From positions 496,001 to 560,000 of the forward strand of contig NZ_JAAVUS010000001.1 in assembly GCF_018449525.1 (NCBI RefSeq): a DNA stretch of 64,000 nt. Direction: 5' to 3'. Under the pieces are notes generated by a model, which ran no database searches, had not been told where the DNA came from, and saw nothing but the letters and a program-made list of their open reading frames with translations. The translations under genes were made by a program, and so were the position numbers. Of the stretch, positions 36,088 to 45,047 are shown one piece after another (position 1 is the first letter of the stretch; each line of letters begins with the position of its first letter). This DNA is from Bradyrhizobium sp. dw_78. Lineage in GTDB: Bacteria > Pseudomonadota > Alphaproteobacteria > Rhizobiales > Xanthobacteraceae.

Positions 36088-37151
36088 GTCGGGTGAACTT
36101 GCCGGCGGGCGGCTGCGTAAACCTCCAGCGTCTGGCGAGCGACCCGATCGATGCGCAATTGCTCGATGTTGAATTGGCTCTTCTGCTTCCATTCCTGAAG
36201 AGCTTCCCCGTTCTCAAGCAGCGAGCACAGCGCTTCCGCCAGTCTGGGCGGGTCCCGCGCGGGGATGAGAATGCCCGCCTTTCCGTATTCCAGCAGTTCG
36301 GGAATTCCATCCACATCCGTTGCGAGGATCGCGCAGCCGGCCTCGCGCGCCTCCGACAACACGAGCGGCGCCGGGTCGGCATGCGAGGGCAGCACGAAGA
36401 TGTCGGCTCCCAAGAGGAAGGGAAACGGATCGTCCTGGGCTCCCATGAAGGTGACGGCGCTTGCGCATTTCATCGCGTTGGCTTGACTCATATACGCGTC
36501 GAGGTGCGGACCATCGCCAAGGAGATATAGCCGCGTTTCGGGGTGCTTGTCGTAAACGGTGTCGAATGCGGCCAGCAGATCCGGGATGCCCTTCCGGGGA
36601 TGCTGGCCGCCCACAAAAATGATGGCGGGAAAATTGAGACGGCGCGGCGTCCGATCCTTGCCGTCGAACCGGGCCGCTCCGATGGTTCCGTTCAAGATGA
36701 CATCGAGCCGGGATTTGGAAATTCCCCGCTTTTGCATCGACCGGCCCACGGCCGCGCTCACGGCGATCACGCGAGTGCCGAGGCCCATCAGGATCGAGCC
36801 TTTTTCAAACTCGTTGTGAACGGTCGTGATCAGCGGGATGCCGAGCGCTTTGCAGACGGGCCAGGCCAAAACCGCGCTCGTCATCATATGGGCATGCACG
36901 ACCTCCGCCTTCCAACCGCGAGCCAGGCGATAGAGCGTTCCCAATCCTTTGACGAGTGTTACAGGCCGGCGCTCGTGATTCACCAGCATGGTTTCGACGT
37001 GGTTGGCCGCAAGCAGCGCGTCGAAATCGCCGCCGCCGCTTGCCATCGCAACGCTGTGACCCAGTTTGGTCTGGGCGCAGGCGAGATCGACCGCGGCATG
37101 AACATGTCCGTTCAGGCGCCTGGTATGATTCAACAACTGCAAGATGCGCAT
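36084..37151 (-). CDS. GT4-type glycosyltransferase
   Basis: A 355-residue GT-B enzyme starting MRILQLLNHTRRLNGHVHAAVD. The donor domain has IIFVGGQHPRKGIPDLLAAF, LYLLGDGPHLDAYM and FVLPSHADPAPLVLSEAREAG with the usual acidic EX7E-like segment. VVHAHMMTSAVLAWPVCKAL is the acceptor-domain signature. It is coupled to the GT2 gene downstream by overlapping start and stop. It contributes another sugar of the repeat unit. Confidence 0.88.
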   Translation of the reverse strand: MRILQLLNHTRRLNGHVHAAVDLACAQTKLGHSVAMASGGGDFDALLAANHVETMLVNHERRPVTLVKGLGTLYRLARGWKAEVVHAHMMTSAVLAWPVCKALGIPLITTVHNEFEKGSILMGLGTRVIAVSAAVGRSMQKRGISKSRLDVILNGTIGAARFDGKDRTPRRLNFPAIIFVGGQHPRKGIPDLLAAFDTVYDKHPETRLYLLGDGPHLDAYMSQANAMKCASAVTFMGAQDDPFPFLLGADIFVLPSHADPAPLVLSEAREAGCAILATDVDGIPELLEYGKAGILIPARDPPRLAEALCSLLENGEALQEWKQKSQFNIEQLRIDRVARQTLEVYAAARRQVHPT

Positions 37152-37330
37152 CGTACGACCTGTCGCATCCGGACTTTCGAACGATATGAAGGCCAGCTTC
37201 TACGAGGCAAGTCTGAACCTTTGAACACGGCGTTCAGCTTGCAACAATCACGATCTCCATTCAAGCGTTGTCCGGGGTGTTGCGCGTCGGCAAGGCCAGC
37301 CGCGCGGCTCTGCGACATCGCGTCATGCGT

Positions 37331-37480
37331 GACGGGCACGATGTCGCCCGGTCGCACGAAGATGTTTTCGCCGGAGCCGTGTGGCGTCGCGTATTTTCGA
37401 GTGTTCCGAATGTCGGACTTCCGGCCCGCCGATATGATTGAGAGCCGGGGCATTCGCGTGATCTCCATCACTTGAGGCAA
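37331..37480 (-). pseudogene. Possible remnant of a Wza/ExoF-type polysaccharide export protein
   Basis: On the minus strand a 50-codon stretch reads like the end of a polysaccharide export protein: ILPQVMEITRMPRLSIISAG, followed later by GENIFVRPGDIVPV. The N-x-x-VRPGDI-x-V block is the pattern preceding the C-terminus in SLBB/export proteins. The flanking frame is basic and featureless, with no signal peptide or poly-export domain. The call rests on one short motif. Confidence 0.3.
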
Positions 37481-38032
37481 GATCCGGGCAGAGTCGATAA
37501 AGGCCGACGATCGCCTACGACCCGATTGTGCGGGTCGCAGCCGAAGAATGTTGGTCTCTCGAACGTGGATTATGGTTCGCCGCGATATCAGCATTGGCAA
37601 TGAACCTAAACGAGCCGGCCGCGTTGACGAAAAAGCTCTTTTCGAATGTGACAATATCAAGCTGTAATGCAGCGGCGATTGCAACCTGAAGGCGTTTCGG
37701 TGGCTGGGTACGTTCGCTGGCGAAAATTCATGGCACCAAACGACGGAGAATAAAATTCGATGTTAAGTCGATAAGCGGACGGTTACATATTACCACATGC
37801 CCGCCGACAAATTGCCGGTTTCCCACAAAGCCAGCGGTGCTCATTGGAATTTTTGGCGTTTTTTTATGGAACTTGATGAAACTCCGTGTTCCAGTCGATC
37901 GGATTCCGCTCGGCGAGCTGGGACAGGATAATGCGGTTGAGTGGACGAGGTTTCCGGTGGTGTGGGTTGTGGGCCTTAGCTTCCGGATAGCGGGCGTGGA
38001 CGTTGACCGTTGCTGACGAGGAGGGCTGCCGG
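37481..38032. other. Intergenic stretch without a recognisable gene
   Basis: Lower-GC DNA between the possible export-protein remnant and the small membrane protein. No convincing frame or RNA gene was seen. A T-rich run (GTTTTTTTA) near 37858-37866 follows only a weak inverted repeat. Confidence 0.4.
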
Positions 38033-38320
38033 ATGGGATACGCCGCCATCGTACTTGCGATATTGGGGGTGGCTATCGGCTTGGTCTTCCGCTTGCGGTT
38101 TCTGTTGGGGGCCGTCACGTTATTATTGGTGATTTCACTGGCCTTCGCATTTTCCCGTGATTATGGCGTCTCGGGCACCATATTGGCGATCATCGTCTCG
38201 CAGGTAATTCTCCAGGGCAGCTATTTTCTGGGATTGGTCAGCCGGATGATCTTCTCTGTCGTTCAGCGCAAGCCGGTTTCTTTCTCCAAACCGGAAACAG
38301 AACATCTTCGGGACGGCTGA
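38033..38320 (+). CDS. Small three-helix membrane protein, unknown function
   Basis: A 95-residue protein starting at 38033 after a good GAGGAGG ribosome site. Hydrophobic segments are at about 3-20, 22-40 and 48-70 (GYAAIVLAILGVAIGLVF; FLLGAVTLLLVISLAFAF; GTILAIIVSQVILQGSYFL). A short charged tail follows. It is in general size and topology similar to small regulators of rhizobial exopolysaccharide synthesis such as ExoX, but no diagnostic motif is visible, so this is a suggestion only. Confidence 0.6.
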   Translation: MGYAAIVLAILGVAIGLVFRLRFLLGAVTLLLVISLAFAFSRDYGVSGTILAIIVSQVILQGSYFLGLVSRMIFSVVQRKPVSFSKPETEHLRDG

Positions 38321-38579
38321 CGCACTTTTGCATCCGTGGAGCGATGGGACACGTCGCCTTGGGTGTTCCTGCATCTTGCAAGACAGCTTCATTCAATGCG
38401 GCTTCAGTAGAGCCTTATCGATTTTGATTGAGTCAAAACCGGGCTCTAACATTTTGTTTTCACGCCTTTTTCTTCACGCGAACCGGAATTCACTTCGCTC
38501 GAAAACACCGTGGAGCTCGCCCTAAGCTGGCGTTGGACTTAAGGAAATCGCCGAAGTTCGTCCGGCTTGTGATCCATCG

Positions 38580-39725
38580 TTACGACTGTATCGGCGTGAC
38601 CTTTTTAGGTGACGCTTTTTGTATGATGTTCCCGAGATATTTGCCGAGCTTATGTGCGTTGGCTTCGACCGTTACATACATGAACTGGGCACCCAGGAGA
38701 GAAAGGCAGGCTCCCAGCAAGACCGCGGCTTCGACAGGCATGATGCTCGTCAACAAAAAGCAGGAAGCGATGATGATCGGCACATGCACCAAATAAAGAC
38801 TGAACGAGACGCGCCCCAACCACCGCGAGACTTTCGCTTTAAGAAAGAACGGTTGCCATCCTGACACGAGGACGAAGGTCAGCATGATCGCGCCTACTGT
38901 GAGCGGGATGTCGGACCAAACCGGCACGCTTGGCCCGGATAAAAGGACAGCACCTGCCAACATGAGGAAAAACCTGATGGCAGGCGAGATAGCACGCGAT
39001 GCGGCAATCACCCTTTTGTCCAGGGCCATGTATGCGCCGATAATAAACAGCGGTAAATATCGCAACGTGATCAACAAGGATCCAATCACGGTTCCCGATG
39101 TAATGACGACGCCGTCATCGGCATCTCCTGTTGCAACCAGCCCGGCAGCCGCGGCTATCGCGGCGGCAACAGTCGTGGCGAGCGTGATCACGGGCCGCCG
39201 CCGGATACACCACAAAAGCACGAGGAATATCAGCGAAATCCTGTATTCGTGAACGAGGCTCCAGATCGGCGGATCGAGTTCGACATCCTGGGTTGTGCCG
39301 AGCATCAAGAGGTGACCGGCGACAACGGATGGATTCAACTGATGCGGCCAGGGGAAATTCAATCCTTCTCCGGCGCCGGGTATCAAATCGGTTCTGGGAA
39401 CGAAAATGACGATCGCGGCGGAAAGAAAAATAGCCGCGGCGAACGGGATGTATATTCGACAGGTTCGGCGCACGATGAAGTCGAATGCATGGATCTGTTT
39501 TGAAGCTTGGGGAAGTGCAAGCACGAAGCCGCTAAGGACAAAGAAGACAATGACGGCGGCATGACCGGCGATGAACAAGCGGAGAGGGCTGAAGCGAATG
39601 TCGCTCAGCCATCCGGTGTCCGATCGCCTTAATATAAAATAACAATGATGAACCAAGACGACGGCAGCGGCCAAGCCGCGGAGAGAGTCGAGGCCATCGA
39701 TCCGGCTGGAATCGGGTTTCGACAT
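38580..39725 (-). CDS. Acyltransferase family 3 (OafA/ExoZ-like) membrane protein
   Basis: A 381-residue integral membrane O-acyltransferase. The start at 39725 (MSKPDSSRIDGLDSLRGLAAAVVLVHHCYF) contains the family hallmark R-x10-H pattern: Arg in LDSLRG and the following His-His. VIVFFVLSGFVLALP is the second conserved block. Ten or so helices follow. It acetylates or succinylates sugars, as ExoZ does in succinoglycan. Its position at the end of the EPS locus suggests decoration of the polymer. Confidence 0.88.
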   Translation of the reverse strand: MSKPDSSRIDGLDSLRGLAAAVVLVHHCYFILRRSDTGWLSDIRFSPLRLFIAGHAAVIVFFVLSGFVLALPQASKQIHAFDFIVRRTCRIYIPFAAAIFLSAAIVIFVPRTDLIPGAGEGLNFPWPHQLNPSVVAGHLLMLGTTQDVELDPPIWSLVHEYRISLIFLVLLWCIRRRPVITLATTVAAAIAAAAGLVATGDADDGVVITSGTVIGSLLITLRYLPLFIIGAYMALDKRVIAASRAISPAIRFFLMLAGAVLLSGPSVPVWSDIPLTVGAIMLTFVLVSGWQPFFLKAKVSRWLGRVSFSLYLVHVPIIIASCFLLTSIMPVEAAVLLGACLSLLGAQFMYVTVEANAHKLGKYLGNIIQKASPKKVTPIQS

Positions 39726-40176
39726 GGGTCTAGCTGCTGCAAAAGGTTTGGTTATTTCAATCGAGCAACACAATGTTGCTCTTTGCCTTTCCACCCAACC
39801 TGAAAACTTTTTATGTCGAGCATTTGCCTCGATCGGCAATCGATCATGTTCGACTTTATTGACATCCCGGAGATCTGGGCATCTCACTTTCCCGTGCTGC
39901 GGTTGCCTGGGCCAAAGCGGATCCGTGTATCACCGGCATTGACGAAAATCATCGTCTCAATAGCAGGCTTAAAAACGTCACAATGCCGGTGAAATTTTGA
40001 ATTCGTCCGTGCCTGCCTCAAAGGGGTCCGGGGCCAAGTGCCGTTCACCCATATTCTGCGTTGTTCAACAATATGATGCCGCGTGCTCAGCACCCGATAC
40101 CGCAGTTCGATTTGCGTTGGTTCCGGTGGGGATGAATTCGGTCTCGACGTCGTTCGACGGTCGACGAGCTAAAATA
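39726..40176. other. Intergenic region, nothing recognised
   Basis: 451 bp between two minus-strand genes. It should carry the acyltransferase promoter. No gene, RNA or clear repeat was identified. Confidence 0.4.
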
Positions 40177-41505
40177 TCAGCGACTTAATGCGGTCTCGGC
40201 CTCTATCGTGGATACCCTGGCGGTAGGCTGATAGTCGAAGCCTCCCTGGCGTCCGAAAGATTCAATGCCGAAATGTTCAAGCGCGCGGATTGTTTCAGCC
40301 GCGCGTGCGCCGGATTGCTTGCTGTAGATCGGATAGGCGTTTTCGAGAAGCATGCTGCCTTCCAGCTTCAGATCGCCGTCGAACAGGCCCGCGGCTTGAA
40401 CATGGTTCCTGAAGTTCTGTTCGCCGAGCTCGGCCGAAAAATCGACATCGGCGGCAATGACCTCGACCGCAAAATAGTCGCGGCCGTTCGCGTGGCCATA
40501 GAAATCCGAGTGCATCGTGAGACGCTTCCACGCGCCTTGGTGCGAGAAGTTATAGAGGATGGACTGGGTGAAACCCCGTTGTCCGGAAAAACTGAAGAAC
40601 AGGCTCAATAGTGTCACGCTGCTCAATTGTTCTGATTTGAACCCGCACATCGCCCCGACATGGTTGACCGGGATCGTCGATATCACGCGGTCGGACGAAA
40701 TCGTCCGGTCGTTTACGTGAAGGAAAAAGGTCTTTTCGTTTCTCTCGAGAGTTTGAAAGGTCGCTCCCAGAAGAAACGTGGCTCCGCCTTGTTCCAGCCG
40801 TTCGGTGGCAGCCTTGTAGAGATGACTGAAGCCTTGTTTGGGACGGATCAATTGCTGGTTGGTCGGTCCCTTCTGTTGACGCCGCGGGGGCAATAAGCGG
40901 CGGACCAGGTTCGCCACCGATGCATGTTCGCTGATCCAGAGCATCCGCTTCTGCGCCAATTGGATATCAATCTCGTCTGGCGGCACGCCATAAAACCGCT
41001 TCATGTAGGATTCCAGACCCGACCTATGAAGCAAGTAACCGCCGATCCAATACCGGGCGAATTCCTTGGCGTTGCGTATTTTCCTTTGAAACAGGCGCGC
41101 ATAGAGAACCGAGGAAAATATGCGAATCCATCCCATCGGGCCGGCGCCCAAAATGTCGTCTTTCACGGAGATCGGATACGAGGTCACGACGCCTTGCGGA
41201 TTTAATCTGCCCCAGTCGGGAAAGATCACCATGTACCGGGGCAGCAACTCCGGGAAATGCCGGAGCAAAGGCGAGTCATCCTGGAAAATAAAACTGCCGG
41301 CATCAAAGGTGTAATCGCCGGTCGACCAGTCGATATGATTACCCCCGACATGATTGTAAGTGTCGGCGACGAGGATGCGCCGGCAGCCTTGAGCCAACAA
41401 CACCGATGCGGACACCAGACCAGTGATACCTGCGCCCAGCACAATCGCTTCGTAGTGTTCTGTCGCTCCCGTCAAGTTCCTAGCCGCGGCTTCCATGCCG
41501 AGCAT
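40177..41505 (-). CDS. FAD-dependent protein of the UDP-galactopyranose mutase / amine-oxidase-like family
   Basis: A 442-residue flavoprotein. The ATG at 41505 follows a GGGGGTGA sequence; a TTG at 41538 is an alternative. The dinucleotide-binding motif is VLGAGITGLVSASVLLAQG, with the second glycine pair in HVGGNHIDW. The family includes UDP-galactopyranose mutase and phytoene-desaturase-like oxidoreductases; DAGSFIFQDDSPLLRHFPEL matches the substrate-entry area. It could make UDP-galactofuranose from the GalE product, but the canonical mutase arginines cannot be confirmed by eye. Confidence 0.7.
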   Translation of the reverse strand: MLGMEAAARNLTGATEHYEAIVLGAGITGLVSASVLLAQGCRRILVADTYNHVGGNHIDWSTGDYTFDAGSFIFQDDSPLLRHFPELLPRYMVIFPDWGRLNPQGVVTSYPISVKDDILGAGPMGWIRIFSSVLYARLFQRKIRNAKEFARYWIGGYLLHRSGLESYMKRFYGVPPDEIDIQLAQKRMLWISEHASVANLVRRLLPPRRQQKGPTNQQLIRPKQGFSHLYKAATERLEQGGATFLLGATFQTLERNEKTFFLHVNDRTISSDRVISTIPVNHVGAMCGFKSEQLSSVTLLSLFFSFSGQRGFTQSILYNFSHQGAWKRLTMHSDFYGHANGRDYFAVEVIAADVDFSAELGEQNFRNHVQAAGLFDGDLKLEGSMLLENAYPIYSKQSGARAAETIRALEHFGIESFGRQGGFDYQPTARVSTIEAETALSR

Positions 41506-41695
41506 CGGATCACCCCCATCGAAACCACAGCCCACCAATTGGTAACGGCAAATTTATTGTGTGGAAAGGGAAAGTTGGCTTCGATCTGGCATGACCGCGT
41601 GGGTCCGCACGAGAAGCGGCACGATCCGACGGTTCGATATCAAACGTATCGCCGTGCGTTTGGGGCAAGGCGACGCCCCGATCGGGCTGTCGCCT

Positions 41696-42490
41696 TCAAT
41701 GTGACCGGCGCAGCCACTTCTTCAATTTGCTGTCGTGGTGTGGGTCTCCATAGTGGAAGAGGGCTGTGGCCCGGATCTTGTCAGCATCACAAGGTGCGTT
41801 GGTATGGATCGATCGATAGCCCCAGAAGAAGTAGAGGTTTGCCGGAACCATCGGGATGCGCACAAATCGCTCCGGATGCAACTTTGCCATTGCGCGGAGA
41901 ATCCGCTGGGTCATGGGATTGTCGAGCAGGACCTTGTCGATCAGGTTCGCCGCATACCAGCGCCTGACGCTCCGAACATTCGGCAATACGATCAGCTCGC
42001 CGCTGTCGTTGCCGGCGGGAACTTCTATCGGGAGCAGCAGGGTCAGAACGTAGGAGTCGAAGTGAAAATTCATCGAATGTTTGCGGCCGAAGTCTCCGGT
42101 CAGGCATCGCAGAATTTGATAATAGGGCTGATCCGGCGCGGGCCTGGAAGTTGCGCTTTCATAGATGCGCGCGCAAAGCTGTTTGAGCGTCGGCGATTCC
42201 GTCATCTTCCCGAGCACAGTTTCGGCCACGGGCTCCGGACCGCTCAGCGCGACGTACCGGTTGCCCGCCGCCGCTACCGCATCTCTCACGAAACGAAGGA
42301 GAGCGTCCAGATCGGCCTGCGAAATATATTGGGTAAGGACGGCATACCCATCCCGTTCAATATCCTGAACGAGTGAGGCAATCTCCGTCTCCGATAATCC
42401 GTTGCCATCGGAAGTCAGGTGAAGGCCAAGGGACTCGCGGTGATCAAGTGGCTGGGCAGCATCTGCTGAAAGGACGATTTCGGAAGTCAT
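41696..42490 (-). CDS. Phytanoyl-CoA-hydroxylase-like 2OG-Fe(II) dioxygenase
   Basis: A 264-residue protein. The iron facial triad is visible as HFD in SMNFHFDSYVLTLLLP and a distal His in GYRSIHTNAPCDADKIRATA, with the 2-oxoglutarate arginine in the last segment. GELIVLPNVRSVRRWY lies between. It would hydroxylate a small substrate with O2 and 2-oxoglutarate. It sits at the edge of the EPS locus, 190 bp upstream of the FAD gene on the same strand, so a role in glycan or lipid modification is possible but not shown. Confidence 0.78.
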   Translation of the reverse strand: MTSEIVLSADAAQPLDHRESLGLHLTSDGNGLSETEIASLVQDIERDGYAVLTQYISQADLDALLRFVRDAVAAAGNRYVALSGPEPVAETVLGKMTESPTLKQLCARIYESATSRPAPDQPYYQILRCLTGDFGRKHSMNFHFDSYVLTLLLPIEVPAGNDSGELIVLPNVRSVRRWYAANLIDKVLLDNPMTQRILRAMAKLHPERFVRIPMVPANLYFFWGYRSIHTNAPCDADKIRATALFHYGDPHHDSKLKKWLRRSH

Positions 42491-42727
42491 GAGATGCTCC
42501 GTTCATCCAGCGCCGTTGGCCAAAGGATTGAAGGCGAAACTCCAACTATCGTCAAGGATGTTTGCGCGTCTGACTGCTCCGAAGCATTTGCTTGCCGTAT
42601 AAAAAGCTCTCGATCGCGTGGAACCCTGCAATTTTTATTTTTGGATTCTTTTTGCACGCGAAGCGCGATCCGGTTCACAACCGATCGATTGCGACACAAC
42701 TGCATCTCGCGATGCCGTCAAACCGAT

Positions 42728-43175
42728 TCAGGATATCCCTGGCATATCGCCCGACTGTACTAGTGTCCGGTTGCGCAGGTCGGTGACGCGTTCGCCGTCT
42801 TCCTTGACGAAGTCACCGCGTTGCGGCGGCAGCAATTCGATGATTTTTTCCGATGGCCGGCAGAGCCGCACGCCATTGGGCGTGACGACGATGGGCCGGT
42901 TGATGAGGATCGGGATGCGCCGCCATCGCATCCAGAAGCGCGTCGTCGCTTAGTGCTGGATCGCCCAGCCCCAATTCTCGGAACGGCGTGCCTTTCTCCC
43001 GGAGCAGGGCGCGCACGCTGATGTTCATGCGTGCGATCAGTTGCTGGAGCATGGCGCGCGCCGGCGGCGTTTTGAGATATTCGATGACGTGCGGCTCGAT
43101 CCCGGCGTTGCGGATCATGCCGAGCGTATTCCTCGACGTTCCGCAATCGGGATTGTGGTAGATGACAACGTCCAT
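42728..43175 (-). pseudogene. arsC: arsC, glutaredoxin-type arsenate reductase, broken by a single-base frameshift
   Basis: The first frame (start 43175) encodes MDVVIYHNPDCGTSRNTLGM, with the catalytic cysteine in the HNPDCGTSRNT loop, up to LLDAMAAHP. The frame then needs to change: the continuation PILINRPIVVTPNGVRLCRP is encoded in the next frame, ending at 42728. The whole span is 448 bp, one base more than a multiple of three. An extra base in the GGG run at about 42912-42914 explains it. ArsC reduces arsenate to arsenite for export. Either the gene is dead or the extra base is a sequencing error; the C-terminal frame remains intact, which suggests a recent event. Confidence 0.8.
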
Positions 43176-43189
43176 TCGGTTGCCCGCCG

Positions 43190-43687
43190 TCAGCAGCAGG
43201 CCGAGGCTTTGGCCGCCGGTTGCGGCACGCAGCAAGCGCCTTCCTTCTCATTGGCGATTTTCCCTCCGGCGATTTTTTCATGGGCGACGCGCGCCCGGTT
43301 TTCGCCGGAGCCATCGCCATAGGTCGTGCTTTCGCCTGTCGTGTGGAAGGTCTCCCATGCAATTCCGGCGGGGTCGTCGATCCAGGATTTTTCGGATGTG
43401 GCGTAGCAGCAGGCGGTCGCGCCCTGCTCGATGACGTTGCCGCCAGCCTGGCGCAAGCGGGCATAGATCTCATGCAATTCATCGGTGTTTTCCGCCTGGA
43501 TGCCGAGATGGTCGAGGCCGGCCTGGCGGCCGCGCGTCGAGATGGCGAAATTGACCCGCGGATCGTCGAGCATCCATTTCGCATAATCGGGTTTCACGAC
43601 CGCCGGGTCGGCGGCAAACAGCGCCGAGTAAAACCCGATGGAATGCGGAAGATCCTCGACGGAGACGTGAACATGCAGTCGTTTCAT
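43190..43687 (-). CDS. arsI: ArsI/CadI-type organoarsenical C-As lyase (glyoxalase fold)
   Basis: A 165-residue vicinal-oxygen-chelate protein starting at 43687. Metal ligands appear to be His5 (RLHVHVSV), His60 (GLDHLGIQ) and Glu112 (IAWETF). A vicinal cysteine pair at 93-94 (TACCYATSEKSW) matches the As(III)-binding pair of ArsI. The C-terminus adds GACCVPQPAAKASACC, a Cys-rich tail. The enzyme cleaves the C-As bond of methyl- or aromatic arsenite. It lies between arsR and the broken arsC with gaps of 11 and 14 bp. Confidence 0.82.
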   Translation of the reverse strand: MKRLHVHVSVEDLPHSIGFYSALFAADPAVVKPDYAKWMLDDPRVNFAISTRGRQAGLDHLGIQAENTDELHEIYARLRQAGGNVIEQGATACCYATSEKSWIDDPAGIAWETFHTTGESTTYGDGSGENRARVAHEKIAGGKIANEKEGACCVPQPAAKASACC

Positions 43688-43698
43688 GGTGTGTCCTT

Positions 43699-44043
43699 TC
43701 AGGCTGGCACTTTGGCGCGCTTGCGCGAAGGTTTGCAGATGGCGGCGGGAGCGCATGGCGCGCCGCCGCAGCAGTTTTCGGTCAGGAAGCGGAGCAGCTC
43801 ATTCATCTTTTCGAATTGGGCCGCGTAGATCATGGAGCGGCCGTCGCGGCGCACGCTGACAAGCCCGGCCGTTCGCAGCCGATCGAAGTGAAACGTCAGC
43901 GTGTTGGGGGCGAGGTCCAGCGCTTCGGCGACAGCGCCGGCCGGCATGCCCTCGGGGCCGGCCTGCACGAGCAGCCGAAACACATCGAGACGATTGTCCT
44001 GGGCGAGCGCGGCCAGGGCGGCAACGACATTTATCTTTTCCAT
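43699..44043 (-). CDS. arsR: ArsR-family metalloregulator
   Basis: A 114-residue winged-helix repressor. The recognition helix is in LAPNTLTFHFDRLRTAG. The ELCVCDL As-site of classical ArsR is absent; instead C-terminal cysteines at 91, 92 and 97 (ENCCGGAPC) and 103 resemble the As-binding set described for the Acidithiobacillus ferrooxidans ArsR. It heads the arsR-arsI-arsC unit and is expected to repress it until arsenite or an organoarsenical binds. Confidence 0.9.
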   Translation of the reverse strand: MEKINVVAALAALAQDNRLDVFRLLVQAGPEGMPAGAVAEALDLAPNTLTFHFDRLRTAGLVSVRRDGRSMIYAAQFEKMNELLRFLTENCCGGAPCAPAAICKPSRKRAKVPA

Positions 44044-44049
44044 ATTTCA

Positions 44050-44076
44050 ACGAATATGGAAATGATAGCCATTCGT
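44050..44076 (-). promoter_or_regulatory. Candidate ArsR operator
   Basis: ACGAAT (44050-44055) and ATTCGT (44071-44076) form an inverted repeat with a 15-bp spacer, starting 7 bp upstream of the arsR start codon. The position and symmetry suit an autorepressor site; the pairing is inferred. Confidence 0.45.
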
Positions 44077-44141
44077 CAATGGTTATTTCAATGGCGATCG
44101 AAGTGACGCGATCTACCTGCGGAAGGATCCGGCGCGCGAGC

Positions 44142-44369
44142 TCATGCGGCGTCTTTGGGAATGTATTTGCCGAGGACGCATTTATAGCCCTGCAACTTCC
44201 ATTCGCGGTACGGGCCGTTGGCGAGCCATTCGGCAATGCCCATTTGCGCGTTGGCCTGGCAGGCCGTCATGGTGATGCCCGACTGTTCACTGGTGGTGAC
44301 GACTTTCTCCTGGCAGAGCTGGCCATTGCAGAGAACGGCGACGAGAGTAACAAGCATGGTGACCTTCAT
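44142..44369 (-). CDS. Small secreted cysteine-containing protein, unknown function
   Basis: A 75-residue protein with a short hydrophobic N-terminus (MKVTMLVTLVAVLCNG) and a mature part with cysteines in QLCQEK, TACQANAQMGIAEWLA and YKCVLGKYIP. It is basic and likely periplasmic, with two possible disulfides. It lies upstream of arsR on the same strand with a 98-bp gap, and so need not belong to the ars unit. I recognise no family function. Confidence 0.6.
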   Translation of the reverse strand: MKVTMLVTLVAVLCNGQLCQEKVVTTSEQSGITMTACQANAQMGIAEWLANGPYREWKLQGYKCVLGKYIPKDAA

Positions 44370-45047
44370 TCATGAGGGAACTACCCGGTTGAATTCACCA
44401 ATGCAGGCTTCGTGCCATTGCGCGGGATTTGCGCCATCCCGGTTTGGCGGCGTTCTTCACGCTTTGTGACAGAAGCGGAGCCGTCGTCACATTCGGGGAA
44501 AAAGCGCCTTTAAATAAAAACGAGATCAACAAAGCAAGGCAGGGAGCAAATCGTGGATCGATTGGCGTTCAAAAATAGCCGCGCTTAAAGTCGAGGCCCG
44601 ATCGGGCAAGCCGGGTTTAAGGCTGGCAAGTTCTCGCACATTTTAGGAGGCCTCCTTTCGGAGGCGGTCGGCGCCGCAGGTGATAGACATATTTGCCCGC
44701 AGTGCAAGTTTCGGAATCGTTGGAGGTCGTGGCCAGATTTGGGGCAGCGGGCTTGATCGAAATGATCGGGTGAACCCGCACTGCCCATCCCAGCCGGGCT
44801 CCGTTTCTCGCTTACTGGAGCAGGCATCGGGAGACAAACGCGCGAGGGCCAGCGCCGGTAATAATTCTGGTGTTTTGTCTCTTGCCGGAGGACTGGGTTG
44901 AGCCAGGCGGAGCCGACCCTGCGTATTTTGCAATGGTAACGAAGGCGGCGACACACTAACCCTAGCCCCCATGGCTAGTGGCAAGGTCGCCCAGGATCAT
45001 TTCGATTTCGTTTGTAGTGCCCATTTTTCGCCGATATCGAGGCCGAC
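44370..45047. other. Intergenic region with a GC-rich hairpin
   Basis: 678 bp with no convincing gene. GCCTCC-TTTC-GGAGGC at 44650-44665 is a perfect 6-bp stem with a four-base loop; GGAGGCCTCC just before it is itself a palindrome. No T-run follows on the plus strand. The right end must hold the MFS promoter. Confidence 0.4.

Noticed and set aside
44645..44656. AGGAGGCCTCCT palindrome as an operator or terminator
   Set aside because: It overlaps the hairpin at 44650-44665; no T-run and no adjacent gene justify a specific role.
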